Below are positions 18,360-29,158 of a DNA stretch of 64,000 bases, one piece after another. The DNA is from CALBTQ01 sp036725605 (GTDB lineage: Bacteria > Lernaellota > Lernaellaia > Lernaellales > Lernaellaceae), in the NCBI GenBank assembly GCA_036725605.1, contig DAIMDW010000019.1, positions 1 to 64,000 on the forward strand. The letters run 5' to 3'. Both the position numbers and the translations under genes were made by a program. The notes under the pieces are model-generated. The model searched no databases, had not been told where the DNA came from, and saw only the letters and a program-made list of their open reading frames with translations. Position 1 is the stretch's first letter. Each line of letters begins with the position of its first letter.

Positions 18360-19001
18360 ATGGAACACTTTTTTCTGTTTCTGCTTAAAGCGACGATCGC
18401 GATTTTCGTCATCTTAAATCCCTTCGGCAACGTGCCGGTGCTCTTTTCGCTGACGCCGGATCTGGACAAAACCGGGCGACGCACGGTCATCACCAAGGCC
18501 TCGCTGACCGCGCTGTTCGTGCTGCTGCTGTTCGCGGTGACCGGCCAGTTGGTCTTCGACTTTTTCCATATCACCATCGGCGCGTTCCGCATCGCCGGCG
18601 GCGCGCTGCTGTTCATCATCAGCATCTCGATGCTCTGGGGCGAAATGCCGCGCACGAAAATCACGGAAAAGGAAAAGGCCGTCGCACTCGAAAAGGAGAC
18701 CGTGGCCGTCACCCCGATGGGCGTGCCGATGATCGCCGGACCGGGCTCGATCGTCACCGTGATCAGCCTGATGGACCAGGCGGCGAACTGGACCGAGCGC
18801 AGCGCGGTGCTCGGCGCGGTGCCTTTGGCCATCGTCGCCGGCTACTTCGTGCTGCTGGCCGGCTCGCTGCTGATGAGTCGCGTCGGCGAAGGCGGCCTGC
18901 GCGTGATGACCCGCATGATGGGCCTGATCCTCGCCGTCATCGCCGTGCAGTTCATGATCAACGGCCTGCACGACGCCCTGCCGCAAATTCTAGGGAAGTA
19001 G
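18360..19001 (+). CDS. MarC family (UPF0056) membrane protein
   Basis: A 213-residue protein with six hydrophobic segments, matching the MarC/NAAT family in length and in its marks: the N-terminal FVILNPFGNVPVLFSLTPD segment and the central TPMGVPMIAGPGSIVTVIS segment. Characterised relatives include MarC, now thought not to confer drug resistance, and an amino acid transporter of Thermococcus. The substrate is unknown. The ATG at 18360 lies 84 bases after the kinase gene. Confidence 0.88.
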   Translation: MEHFFLFLLKATIAIFVILNPFGNVPVLFSLTPDLDKTGRRTVITKASLTALFVLLLFAVTGQLVFDFFHITIGAFRIAGGALLFIISISMLWGEMPRTKITEKEKAVALEKETVAVTPMGVPMIAGPGSIVTVISLMDQAANWTERSAVLGAVPLAIVAGYFVLLAGSLLMSRVGEGGLRVMTRMMGLILAVIAVQFMINGLHDALPQILGK

Positions 19002-19110
19002 AGAACATAATTAGCTATTTTGTTGTCATTGAAAAATGCTGAGTCTCTTGAATTATTGTCCAAAAATTTATACATTAACCTTGAGAATGAGTTAAATAGG
19101 ATGGCAAGTG

Positions 19111-19581
19111 ATGAGCAAGTTGAAATGTCAAATCGATATTTTATCTTTGGCGAAATTTTTGCTCTGGTTCGGAAGAGAGCACGGTGATTGTTTTACTCAC
19201 CTAAAATTACAGAAATTGTGTTATTACGCTGAAGCAATGCATCTTGCGATGTATGATACACCTTTAACCGGAGAGCCTTTTGAAGCATGGGCGCATGGTC
19301 CGGTATCAAGAAGTCTCTGGGAAAAGTATAAAAAATATAAATGGGATCCCATTCCCTATAAAGGAAGTGAGCCAAAGATACCGGCAGGGATAAAATCATT
19401 TTTAGCAGAGTTTTTTGAGTCATTTTCCGGATATTCGGCATACCAGCTGGAGAAACTTTCTCACAATGAAGCTCCTTGGTTAGAAGCTCGCGGAGATATT
19501 TCTCCCGAAAAAAGATGCAGCAATGTGATTTCGTCGGAAAGTATGAAAGTTTTTTATAAGAAGTATATCAAGGATAATTGA
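19111..19581 (+). CDS. Panacea-domain (DUF4065, SocA-like) antitoxin
   Basis: A 156-residue protein with the Panacea fold signature: LKLQKLCYYAEAMHLAMY near the N-terminus, FEAWAHGPVSRSLWEKYKKY, and a C-terminal YSAYQLEKLSHNEAPW. Members act as antitoxins (PanA) or proteolytic adaptors (SocA) paired with varied toxins in the same operon. Base composition is strikingly AT-rich against GC-rich flanks, which points to horizontal transfer. The ATG at 19111 follows AGGATGG. The end lies in a short overlap zone with the next frame, which encodes the presumed toxin. Confidence 0.85.
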   Translation: MSKLKCQIDILSLAKFLLWFGREHGDCFTHLKLQKLCYYAEAMHLAMYDTPLTGEPFEAWAHGPVSRSLWEKYKKYKWDPIPYKGSEPKIPAGIKSFLAEFFESFSGYSAYQLEKLSHNEAPWLEARGDISPEKRCSNVISSESMKVFYKKYIKDN

Positions 19582-20014
19582 GATCGCTAGAAATAGGAAA
19601 AAGCATATATCACCACCGCATCGGCCAAACTCTAGGTTTGGTCCTGATAAAATTCCTTCATCAAATGCAATTGTATTTTCGTATAAGTATCTGGATCTGT
19701 CAGATAAAGATTTCAATTTAAAATCCTCAGATGCAAAATGGTTTATCAATTTGTTTGAATGGAAAAGGAATTATTCAACTATGACGAGACTGGAGATAAA
19801 ACTTAATGCAAGCAGTCTCCATTGTCATGAATTGGATTGGAATAAAACATCTCGCCCGAAAGGTTTTTCTCATTTGAAAAATCTAAGCCAGGATCATGAA
19901 CCGTTTCAATTAGGTGTCGGAAAAGTAAAAGGTAGAATTATCGGATTTTTCGTTGACGACATATTTTATGTAGTATGGTTTGATCCTGATCATTTATTGT
20001 ATCCAAGAAAATAG
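19577..20014 (+). CDS. Probable PanT-type toxin without a standard start codon
   Basis: The frame is open from 19547 to 20014 and reads as protein throughout. The last 90 residues contain TRLEIKL, GFSHLKNL, a GRIIGFFVDDIFYVVWFDPDHLLYP block and a basic end. The last block, ending in an Asp-x-x-His, recalls small RNA-targeting toxins, but I cannot name the family. No ATG or GTG occurs in this frame after the stop at 19544, and the first TTG (19751) is too far in. The position given assumes an ATT at 19577, overlapping the antitoxin stop region. ATA codons nearby or a +1 shift at the T6 run (19550-19555) are alternatives. It shares the AT-rich composition of its partner. Confidence 0.55.
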   Translation: MEIARNRKKHISPPHRPNSRFGPDKIPSSNAIVFSYKYLDLSDKDFNLKSSDAKWFINLFEWKRNYSTMTRLEIKLNASSLHCHELDWNKTSRPKGFSHLKNLSQDHEPFQLGVGKVKGRIIGFFVDDIFYVVWFDPDHLLYPRK

Positions 20015-20050
20015 TTGGAGTGATCAAAATTTGATTTAAAGATTTACATA

Positions 20051-20117
20051 GCACCCCAGGCGGAGGGGGCGTTAATTCGGCGGGGCGGATGAAACGCCCA
20101 ACGCACTCCTGGGATGC
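20051..20117. other. Nested inverted repeat, structured element
   Basis: An outer stem pairs 20051-20060 with 20108-20117 (nine of ten pairs). An inner perfect 7-base stem, GGGCGTT (20067-20073) with AACGCCC (20093-20099), encloses a GC-rich loop. It is a sharp switch from the AT-rich toxin gene and lies just before a terminator hairpin. It could be a structured RNA, a DNA recombination site marking the island edge, or a terminator part. Orientation of the GTT and AAC cores does not fit an integron attC. Confidence 0.5.
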
Positions 20118-20129
20118 CCCGCAAAGTGC

Positions 20130-20160
20130 AAGGAGCCTTTCATGGGCTCCTTCGCTTTTT
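20130..20160 (+). terminator. Rho-independent terminator
   Basis: A perfect 8-base stem AAGGAGCC (20130-20137) and GGCTCCTT (20145-20152) is followed by CGCTTTTT on the plus strand. It ends the toxin-antitoxin transcript and may also serve the convergent urocanate hydratase gene, which stops at 20165. Confidence 0.75.
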
Positions 20161-20164
20161 AAAC

Positions 20165-21826
<1,662 letters not shown>

Positions 21827-22041
21827 GGTATAAAACCTCCTTGCGTCGCGATGGTCATGCATGCGCGAACCCATACTAGCACCACCCAACGACGGTTCAA
21901 GGTCGAAGCGGAATTTCTCCGTCCGGTTGTCCGAGAAAATAATAAAATTTCATCAATTTTCTCCGTCAAGATTTGATTTGGACATTCGATGAGCCGGTCG
22001 ATTACAATAAAGACAGTCCGGGCAATGTGTATGAGGAAAAT

Positions 22042-25000
22042 ATGCACGATAATGAAAAGGAAGTGGTGCGGAAATCCAGCGAGTCGGAAAAATTGCGGAA
22101 GCGCATCGACCGTTTTGTCCGAGATGAAAACAGTCTGGAATTGTTGATCAATGTGTTGGACAAAACCACGGAAGCGGTCGGTATCTCCACGCCCGAGGGA
22201 AAGCACTATTACCAGAATGCCGCCTTCGACCGGTTGTTTGGCATGGTGGGAGAAAATCCGCCCGAGTCGGCCTATGTGAATCAGGCCATCGGCAAACAGG
22301 TTTTCGAAACGTTGACGGCCGGAAACGACTGGCAGGGCGAGCTCAAGTTTTATAACCGAGAAAACGATATCACCGACGTTTTTGTGCAGGCTTTTCCCGT
22401 GCGCGACCGCGAGGGTCGCATCATTGGACTGGTCGGGATCTACACCGACATCACCGCCATCAAGCGGGCGAAGGAAGAACAGCACCGGGTGGAGGAGCGC
22501 TACCGCCGCGTGGTGGAAACCCAAGCGGAGATGATCGCCTGTTTTCTCGCCGACGGAACCATGACGTTCGTCAATAGCGCCTGGCAGCAATACTACCGGC
22601 AACGGCTGGGCATCGACTATGATGTGATCGGCAAGAACATCGGCGACTTAATGCAGCTACAGAATTTCGATCAGGTGTTCACCTACCTCAAGACGCTCCA
22701 ACCGGGTCACGTCACGGTCAAGATGGAGCGCTCCTTGTTCGATCTGTCCGGGGAAGAGTGTTGGCAAACGTGGCGGATCCATCGCATCGACAACGCCGGC
22801 AAGGAGCTGATCGAATTTCAAGCCGTGGGCATCGACATTACCGAGCAGAAGCGGGCCGAGTTCGCTCTGCAACGTCAGTTGAAATTCGAAAAGGGAATCG
22901 CCTCCTCCTCCGCCTGTTTGATGAGAACCGGGAACGAGGAGGGCAACATCAACGACGCGCTGTCCTTCTTGCGCGAAGCGGCCGATGCGGCGCGGGTTTA
23001 TCTTTTCGAAAATTTCGAGGATCCCGAACAAGGTCTTTGTTCGCGTCAGCTTTACGAATCGTGCGCGCCGGGAGTACCGCCGGAAATCGACAATCCGCTT
23101 TTGCAATGCGTACCCTATGCCGCCGGCCTGGCTCGTTGGCGGGAAATGCTTTCGAACGGCCGATCGATCTCCGGTTTCGTGGGCGATTTCCCCGCGGAGG
23201 AACGCGAGATTCTTGAACCGCAGGGCATCATTTCCCTGCTGGCGTTGCCGTATTGCGTCGGCGGTCAATGGCGCGGTTTTGTCGGCTTCGACGAAACGCG
23301 TTCGCGGCGCGTTTGGCGGGAAGAGGAGGTTTCGCTGCTGGGCACCGCCGCCGATCTCATCGGCGCGTATCAGACGCGACTCCAGATCGAAAAATCTTTG
23401 CGGGAAAGCGAATCGCGCTTCAAGGGCTTGTTCAAGCAGGCGCCGCTCAGCATCCAGATTTTCGATGCGGACGGCAAGGTGATTCAGGCGAACCGGAAAT
23501 GGGAGGAGTTATGGGGAATCCGCTTCGAGGATTCGTCCGGTTACAACATTCTGAAAGACAAACAATTGTCCGAATTCAGCGCTTTCGATGAATTGAAAAA
23601 TGTGTTTGCCGGTGAGGCCAGGGATTTTCCTCCGGTGGAATATTCGGCGGAGCGAACCGTCGGGAAGGGAAGAACCCGCTGGGTGCAGGTGCGGGCCTAT
23701 CCGGTCAAAGACGAAGCGGGAAACGTTCGCGAAGTGACCTTGATCCACGAGGACGTTACCGAACAGCGGGCGGCCCAGGCGCAGTTGCTGCGTACGAAGT
23801 TCGCCATGGACCGGGCGCAGGACGGCATCCTGTGGATCGGCGACGGCGGCGAGATCGTCTACGCCAACGACTCCTCGTGCACATCCCTGGGGTACACGCG
23901 CGAGGAATTGTTGCGCATGAGGATTTTCGACATCGACCCGGATTTCCCCGAAGCGGAATGGGATCAGCACAAGAAGGAAATGCGGCGTCTGAGCCGGTTG
24001 AATTTCGAATCGCGGCATAAAACCAAAGACGGGCGGATCTTCCCGGTGGAAGTCAACTCGAATATTTTCGGCGAAGAGAAAGAATTTCTCGCCTGTGCCT
24101 TCGATCGCGACATCAGCGAACGCAAGCAAGCGGAAGCCGCGTTGCGCGAAAGCGAAAAACGTTTCCGCCTGCTGGTGCAGAATTCCAACGACATCATCCA
24201 GATCATGGATCCGCTGGGCGTTGCCTCCTACATCAGCGATCAGGTGACGCGCATTCTGGGTTATGCGCCCGAGGAACTGGTCGGCAAACAGTTATTTGAC
24301 ATGGTTCATCCGGACGATCAGGCCGCGGCGCTCAACATTATCAGTGAAGGGCTGCCGCATTTGGGCGCGGTGGGCGAGGCCGAATATCGTTTCCGGCATA
24401 AAGACGGAAGCTGGGTGTATCTCGAGGCGATCGGCTGCAATCTGCTGGCGGACCCCGCCGTGGGCGGCATCGTGCTCAACATCCGCGACGTCTCCGAGCG
24501 CAAGATGGCCGAAGAGGAACAAAGAAAACTGCAGGATCAACTGCAGCAAGCGATGAAGATGGAGGCGGTCGGCCGCCTGGCGGGCGGCGTGGCGCATGAC
24601 TTCAACAACCTGCTGACCGGCATCAGCGGCAACGTTCAATTGGCGATGATGGATCTTAACCCGGACGATCCGTTGGCCGAATCGTTGGCCGAAATCGGCA
24701 AAGCCGCCGAAAGCGCCTCCTCTCTGATCCGGCAGTTGCTGGCGTTTTCGCGCAAACAGATGATCAGTCCGAAAGTGATCAATCTGAACGAGCTGATCTC
24801 GTCGATGCATAAAATCCTGGTGCGCTTGATCGGCGAGGACGTCCAGTTGCGTACGACGCCGGGAAAGAGCCTGGCGCCGGTGAAAATCGATCCGGGACAG
24901 TTCGAGCAAATTCTGGCCAACCTGGCCGTCAACGCCCGCGACGCGATGCCCGACGGCGGCAAGCTGACCATCGAGACGTCCAATGTGGAATTGGACGAGG

Positions 25001-25683
25001 AGTATTGCCGCCTGCATTCCTATGCCCACGCCGGCCCCTATGTGATGCTGGCCGTCAGCGACACGGGCATCGGTATGAGCAAGGAGGTGATGGAGCATCT
25101 CTTCGAGCCGTTCTTCACCACCAAGGAAAAAGGCAAAGGCACCGGTTTGGGCCTGGCGACGATCTACGGCACGGTCAAGCAGGCCGGCGGCAACGTCGAG
25201 GCGTACTCCGAACCGGGACAGGGCTCGACGTTTAAAATCTACCTGCCCGCCGTGAACGAAAAAGCGGAAACGTTGCGGGAACCCGAGGGCGTCCTCGAGA
25301 TGGCCGGCGGCACCGAGACGATTCTGCTGGTCGAGGACGAAGAGATCGTGCGCAACCTGGCGGTCCGCGTGCTCGAACGCCTTCGTTACAAGGTGCTGGC
25401 CGCGGCCGGCGGCGGCGACGCGCTGATCCTCGCCGAACGACACCCGGAGCCGATTCATCTTTTGTTCACCGACGTCGTCATGCCGGGCATGAACGGTCGT
25501 CAATTGGCCGATCGGCTGGCGACGATCCATCCGGAAACCAAGGTGCTGTATTCCTCCGGTTACACGGAAAACGCCGTCGCCCACCACGGCGTCATCGACA
25601 AAGACCTGCACTTTATCGGCAAACCCTATTCGCCGCGCATGCTGGCCGAAACGATCCGCAAGGTGCTCGACGAAAAAGAATAA
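22042..25683 (+). CDS. Five-PAS hybrid sensor histidine kinase
   Basis: A 1213-residue protein without a clear membrane segment. PAS domains lie at about 30-145 and 155-275, a GAF-like domain at about 285-445, and three more PAS/PAC domains at about 455-575, 585-700 and 705-825, most ending in a DITE/DVSE-type PAC motif. The histidine kinase core has an H-box GGVAHDFNNLL with His852, an N-box NLAVNARDAMPDGG, and GIGM and GTGLGLA boxes. A C-terminal receiver has Asp1144 in FTDVVMPGMNG. His to Asp transfer inside the protein is expected. No DNA-binding output partner is adjacent. The ATG at 22042 has GAGG 5 bases upstream; an in-frame GTG at 22027 is possible. Confidence 0.92.
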   Translation: MHDNEKEVVRKSSESEKLRKRIDRFVRDENSLELLINVLDKTTEAVGISTPEGKHYYQNAAFDRLFGMVGENPPESAYVNQAIGKQVFETLTAGNDWQGELKFYNRENDITDVFVQAFPVRDREGRIIGLVGIYTDITAIKRAKEEQHRVEERYRRVVETQAEMIACFLADGTMTFVNSAWQQYYRQRLGIDYDVIGKNIGDLMQLQNFDQVFTYLKTLQPGHVTVKMERSLFDLSGEECWQTWRIHRIDNAGKELIEFQAVGIDITEQKRAEFALQRQLKFEKGIASSSACLMRTGNEEGNINDALSFLREAADAARVYLFENFEDPEQGLCSRQLYESCAPGVPPEIDNPLLQCVPYAAGLARWREMLSNGRSISGFVGDFPAEEREILEPQGIISLLALPYCVGGQWRGFVGFDETRSRRVWREEEVSLLGTAADLIGAYQTRLQIEKSLRESESRFKGLFKQAPLSIQIFDADGKVIQANRKWEELWGIRFEDSSGYNILKDKQLSEFSAFDELKNVFAGEARDFPPVEYSAERTVGKGRTRWVQVRAYPVKDEAGNVREVTLIHEDVTEQRAAQAQLLRTKFAMDRAQDGILWIGDGGEIVYANDSSCTSLGYTREELLRMRIFDIDPDFPEAEWDQHKKEMRRLSRLNFESRHKTKDGRIFPVEVNSNIFGEEKEFLACAFDRDISERKQAEAALRESEKRFRLLVQNSNDIIQIMDPLGVASYISDQVTRILGYAPEELVGKQLFDMVHPDDQAAALNIISEGLPHLGAVGEAEYRFRHKDGSWVYLEAIGCNLLADPAVGGIVLNIRDVSERKMAEEEQRKLQDQLQQAMKMEAVGRLAGGVAHDFNNLLTGISGNVQLAMMDLNPDDPLAESLAEIGKAAESASSLIRQLLAFSRKQMISPKVINLNELISSMHKILVRLIGEDVQLRTTPGKSLAPVKIDPGQFEQILANLAVNARDAMPDGGKLTIETSNVELDEEYCRLHSYAHAGPYVMLAVSDTGIGMSKEVMEHLFEPFFTTKEKGKGTGLGLATIYGTVKQAGGNVEAYSEPGQGSTFKIYLPAVNEKAETLREPEGVLEMAGGTETILLVEDEEIVRNLAVRVLERLRYKVLAAAGGGDALILAERHPEPIHLLFTDVVMPGMNGRQLADRLATIHPETKVLYSSGYTENAVAHHGVIDKDLHFIGKPYSPRMLAETIRKVLDEKE

Positions 25684-25731
25684 CCGACCACGCACGCTTT
25701 GGATGTTGTGATCGACCGGCGACGATGTAAC

Positions 25732-26820
25732 TTATAATTGAAACATGAGCTTGATCGCGTCGAGAATTCTGTCGGCGGCCATGCCGGAAAACACGCCGAT
25801 TAATACCGCCGTTCTCCAGCCCAAGGTCATGTTGATCTTTTTACCCATCTCGGTGTATTCGTAGATGCAAAAGAAAACGAAGGCGGTCAGCTCCGCCATC
25901 CATCCTGGATAATTACTAATGGTTAAAAGAAGCTCCCAGAAAAATTTGGGTGATATGTCTTGTTTATTCATGGCTTCTTTCAGAATGATTCCCCCAAGGC
26001 TGGCCCACATGACGATCGCGATAAGAGCCAGCGGGCGTGGGCTGATCACCGTCGAAGTGGAAACCATGTCAACGATCTCTTTGTATTCGGAAATGGCAGG
26101 GGCATTGTTGTTATTGGGAGAGGATTTCAATGGTTTCGTTTCCGTATAGATTACTTCGATATCGATGCCGAAATTGCTGGGATTTACATATTTGCGGGGG
26201 AAATTCATCACGAATGTTTTGCTGTAAAGCGACCCGGGTTCGATTGTCGCCAACAAGGGAGAATCTTTGATCTGGGTGGTAGTTCTTTCGATTTTGTTCA
26301 ATTGTTCCATTTTGGCGTTGTAGATTTTTTTAATATCCGGGGCTGCGTTTTGTAATAAGTTGTTGAATGCATATTCGGCATCTTCGAAATTATGAATTCT
26401 GTATTCAAAAGCCTTTTTGATGTCGGCTTGATGTTTCATTTCCAAAAATTGCTTATTCATTTTAAATAATATCTTTAGATAAGACGTGAAAAGCATCATA
26501 CCTTTCAGGCTGTCAATGAAGACTTGTGCGAATTGCGTGACTTTTTCACTCATTCTTTGTTGAATTTCCTTGGAAGTCAGGAATAGATGCTCGTTGACCA
26601 AAAGGGTCAGCTCTTCGCAAATTTTCGCATGAACCATTTGCTTGTTGAACGTGGACACATCCTCGTTTTCGAGGTGCCGGACGCCCTTGGGAAGGCGCGG
26701 CGTAATGGACAACAAGCTGATGGAAGCATCCCCCGTGTTTTGCATGGTGAATTTGAACGATCGTTCCTTTTCGCGGAAGTCGGGATTTTGCTCTTCAAGA
26801 GTCAAAACGGCTTTCAGCAT
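25732..26820 (-). CDS. Uncharacterised membrane protein, AT-rich
   Basis: A 362-residue protein. The ATG at 26820 has GAGG 7 bases upstream. The N-terminal 60 residues are strand-rich, including KFTMQNTGDASISL, like an immunoglobulin-type or CARDB-like fold. The centre (about 65-190) is helical with coiled-coil character. A second strand-rich part lies at about 190-245, and three C-terminal membrane segments at about 262-283, 308-325 and 338-355. It contains no catalytic motif I recognise. Lower GC than its neighbours suggests recent acquisition. It is convergent with the sensor kinase and divergent from the radical SAM gene. Confidence 0.65.
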   Translation of the reverse strand: MLKAVLTLEEQNPDFREKERSFKFTMQNTGDASISLLSITPRLPKGVRHLENEDVSTFNKQMVHAKICEELTLLVNEHLFLTSKEIQQRMSEKVTQFAQVFIDSLKGMMLFTSYLKILFKMNKQFLEMKHQADIKKAFEYRIHNFEDAEYAFNNLLQNAAPDIKKIYNAKMEQLNKIERTTTQIKDSPLLATIEPGSLYSKTFVMNFPRKYVNPSNFGIDIEVIYTETKPLKSSPNNNNAPAISEYKEIVDMVSTSTVISPRPLALIAIVMWASLGGIILKEAMNKQDISPKFFWELLLTISNYPGWMAELTAFVFFCIYEYTEMGKKINMTLGWRTAVLIGVFSGMAADRILDAIKLMFQL

Positions 26821-27065
26821 GACAACCTCGGATAATGCAAGTAATTCAATGTATAAAAATTGACGTTAATTCGTTGCGCAAATTAGGGATAAAAGGTTTG
26901 TTCCATTTATTGCCATTATTATCGGCGATAGTCAAAGGCAAACGAAAAGGAAAATCAGGAGTCCAAGTTGGATTATCTAATTCAAACCTCACCATTTTCG
27001 CGGATTGCCTGCTCTCCGCCCCCTTTCTCCTACCCTTCCTTTGTATCTTGATGCATAATGCCTCG

Positions 27066-28052
27066 ATGAACTCCACTCGGCCCAGTCAGGCGATCATTGC
27101 CGTCACCTACCGCTGCAACGCGCGTTGCGCGATGTGCGGCATCTGGCGCAAGGAGTCGACCGACGAGGTCGAACCCAGCGTCTACTATCACCTGCCGCGC
27201 ACGCTGCGCGAAATCAACATCACCGGCGGCGAGCCCTTTTTGCGCGACGACCTGGACCGCATCGTCGCCGTGATGCTCGAACGCGCTCCCCGCGCGCGGA
27301 TCATCATTTCCAGCAACGGTCTGCTGCCCGAGCGCATCGGCAAAATCGCCCCGGCGCTGCGGCGGCTGTCCAAACGCCTGGGCGTGCGCATCAGCGTCGA
27401 CGGCATCAACGCCGCCACGCACGACCGCATTCGCGGCATCCCCGGCGCGTTGGACAAGGCCTGGGCTTCGCTCGACGCCCTGCGCGCGGCGGGCATCGCC
27501 GATTTGGGCATCGGCTTCACCATGGTCAAGGGCAATGAGGACGAACTGCTGCCGCTGTACGACAAGGCGCACCGCGAGGGCCTGCAATTCACCTCGACGA
27601 TCGCCCACAGCTCGCCGATCTTCTTCGGCGACCAGGACGATTCGCTGCCCGACATGGCCGCGGCCGAGCGCGTTTATCGCGAATTGCGCGGGCGGCAGTT
27701 GCATTCGTGGCAGGTGAAAAACTGGTTCCGCGCCTACTTCACCGCCGGTTTGATCGACATGCTCGCGGGGCGGCCGCGCCAGATCGCCTGCCCGGCGGGC
27801 CGCGACTTTTTCTACCTGGATCCCTACGGCATCGCCTTCCCCTGTCACATCAAAGATTGGCCGCTGGGCCACATCGAGGAAGGGTACGACAACTTGATCA
27901 ACGCCAAACCCGAAATGCTCACGCGCGTCGACCGTTGCGCCGCGCACTGCTGGATGACCTGCACCGTCTCGCCCTTGATGCGGCGCGAACTGACCACCAC
28001 CACGGTCGATGTCCTGCGCGACCGTCTGTCGGCGCTGGCGGGGAGACTCTGA
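27066..28052 (+). CDS. Radical SAM/SPASM-like protein
   Basis: A 328-residue enzyme. The CNARCAMC motif (Cys-x3-Cys-x2-Cys) near residue 20 binds the 4Fe-4S cluster that cleaves S-adenosylmethionine. ITGGEPFLR follows as the SAM-binding GGE. The C-terminal part has more cysteines (ACPAG, FPCHIKDW, CAAHCWMTC), as in SPASM-type auxiliary cluster domains. It overlaps the next glycosyltransferase gene by one base and heads a polysaccharide gene run, so it may modify a sugar, lipid or peptide in that pathway. The ATG at 27066 is chosen at the start of similarity. An ATG at 27051 is possible, and neither has a good ribosome binding site. Confidence 0.85.
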   Translation: MNSTRPSQAIIAVTYRCNARCAMCGIWRKESTDEVEPSVYYHLPRTLREINITGGEPFLRDDLDRIVAVMLERAPRARIIISSNGLLPERIGKIAPALRRLSKRLGVRISVDGINAATHDRIRGIPGALDKAWASLDALRAAGIADLGIGFTMVKGNEDELLPLYDKAHREGLQFTSTIAHSSPIFFGDQDDSLPDMAAAERVYRELRGRQLHSWQVKNWFRAYFTAGLIDMLAGRPRQIACPAGRDFFYLDPYGIAFPCHIKDWPLGHIEEGYDNLINAKPEMLTRVDRCAAHCWMTCTVSPLMRRELTTTTVDVLRDRLSALAGRL

Positions 28053-29158
28053 TGCACGTGGCGATGATCGGTTTGAAGGGTCTGCCCGGCACCTTCGGCG
28101 GCGTCGAACGGCATGTCGAGGAACTGGGCGCGGCGCTGGTTGCGCGCGGTCACGAGGTCACCGCCTACGTGCGTCGGCACTACACGCCCGAAGCCATCGA
28201 AGTGCGCGGCATCCAGACGCTGCTGCGTCCGACGATCCACACCAAGCACCTGGACGCGACGGTGCACTCGATCTTCAGCGCGCTGCACGCCGGCAAGCAG
28301 GATTACGACCTGGTGCATTTTCACGCCATCGGCCCGGCGTCCTTCGCCTGGCTCACGCGCATGCGCGGCATGCCGGTGATCGCCACCATCCACAGCCTCG
28401 ACTACATGCGCGACAAATGGGGCGCCTTCGCCAAATGGTATCTGCGCCGCGCCGAACGCAAGACGATCAAGTACGCTGACCGCGTCATCTGCGTCAGCGA
28501 GTCGATGGCCCGGCGGCACGTCAACGAACGCACGCCGGTCGTGCACATCCCCAACGGCGTCACCATCCCCACGATTCGCCCGCCGCGGATCATCAAGGAA
28601 CAATGGGGCCTGCAGGGCGGCGATTACGTGCTGTACGCCGGTCGCCTCAGCCCGGAAAAGGGCGTGCATCATCTCGTGCGCGCCTACCACCGGGTGGCCA
28701 GCAAGCGCAAGCTGATCATCGCCGGCGGCACCAGCCACACCGACGATTACGTGAAGATGCTCAAGCGCGACGCCGACGCGCGCACGCTGTTCGTCGGCTA
28801 CCAGGAAGGCGAGGCGCTGACCGAGTTGTTCTCCAACGCCGCCGCCTTCGTGCTGCCCTCCGACCACGAGGGCATGCCCGTCGCGCTGCTGGAAGCGTGG
28901 AGCTACGGCCTGCCGTGCCTGGTCAGCAACATCGAGGCCTGCTGCGAAATCGCCGACAAGGAAGGCGAGTTCTGCACCTACTTCAACAAGGGCAACGCCG
29001 ATCACCTCGCCGCCAAGCTCGAATTGCTGCTGGCCGATCCGCGGGCGATCCTCATGGGGGAAACGGCCCGCCGCCACGTGATCAACAATTACGGCTGGGA
29101 AAAAATCGCCCGCCAGGTCGAGCGGCAATACAACCTCGTGCTGGAGAATCGCCGATGA
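28052..29158 (+). CDS. GT4 family glycosyltransferase
   Basis: A 368-residue GT-B fold enzyme. The N-terminal domain begins MHVAMIGLKG with GTFGGVERHVEELG, a pattern seen in rhamnosyl- and mannosyltransferases of group 1. The C-terminal domain has LYAGRLSPEKGVHHLVRAY and the E-x7-E motif in HEGMPVALLEA. It transfers a sugar from a nucleotide donor to a lipid-linked acceptor at the inner face of the membrane. Start and stop overlap both neighbours, so it is part of one translated operon with the radical SAM protein and the methyltransferase. Confidence 0.88.
   Translation: MHVAMIGLKGLPGTFGGVERHVEELGAALVARGHEVTAYVRRHYTPEAIEVRGIQTLLRPTIHTKHLDATVHSIFSALHAGKQDYDLVHFHAIGPASFAWLTRMRGMPVIATIHSLDYMRDKWGAFAKWYLRRAERKTIKYADRVICVSESMARRHVNERTPVVHIPNGVTIPTIRPPRIIKEQWGLQGGDYVLYAGRLSPEKGVHHLVRAYHRVASKRKLIIAGGTSHTDDYVKMLKRDADARTLFVGYQEGEALTELFSNAAAFVLPSDHEGMPVALLEAWSYGLPCLVSNIEACCEIADKEGEFCTYFNKGNADHLAAKLELLLADPRAILMGETARRHVINNYGWEKIARQVERQYNLVLENRR

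Noticed and set aside
20051..20117. Possible integron attC site
   Set aside because: The GTT core comes before the AAC core, opposite to attC order, and only about 15 bases separate them, so no cassette could sit between.
21978..22008. TTGGAC and TACAAT as a promoter of the hybrid kinase
   Set aside because: The spacing is 19 bases and the match is modest, too weak to list.
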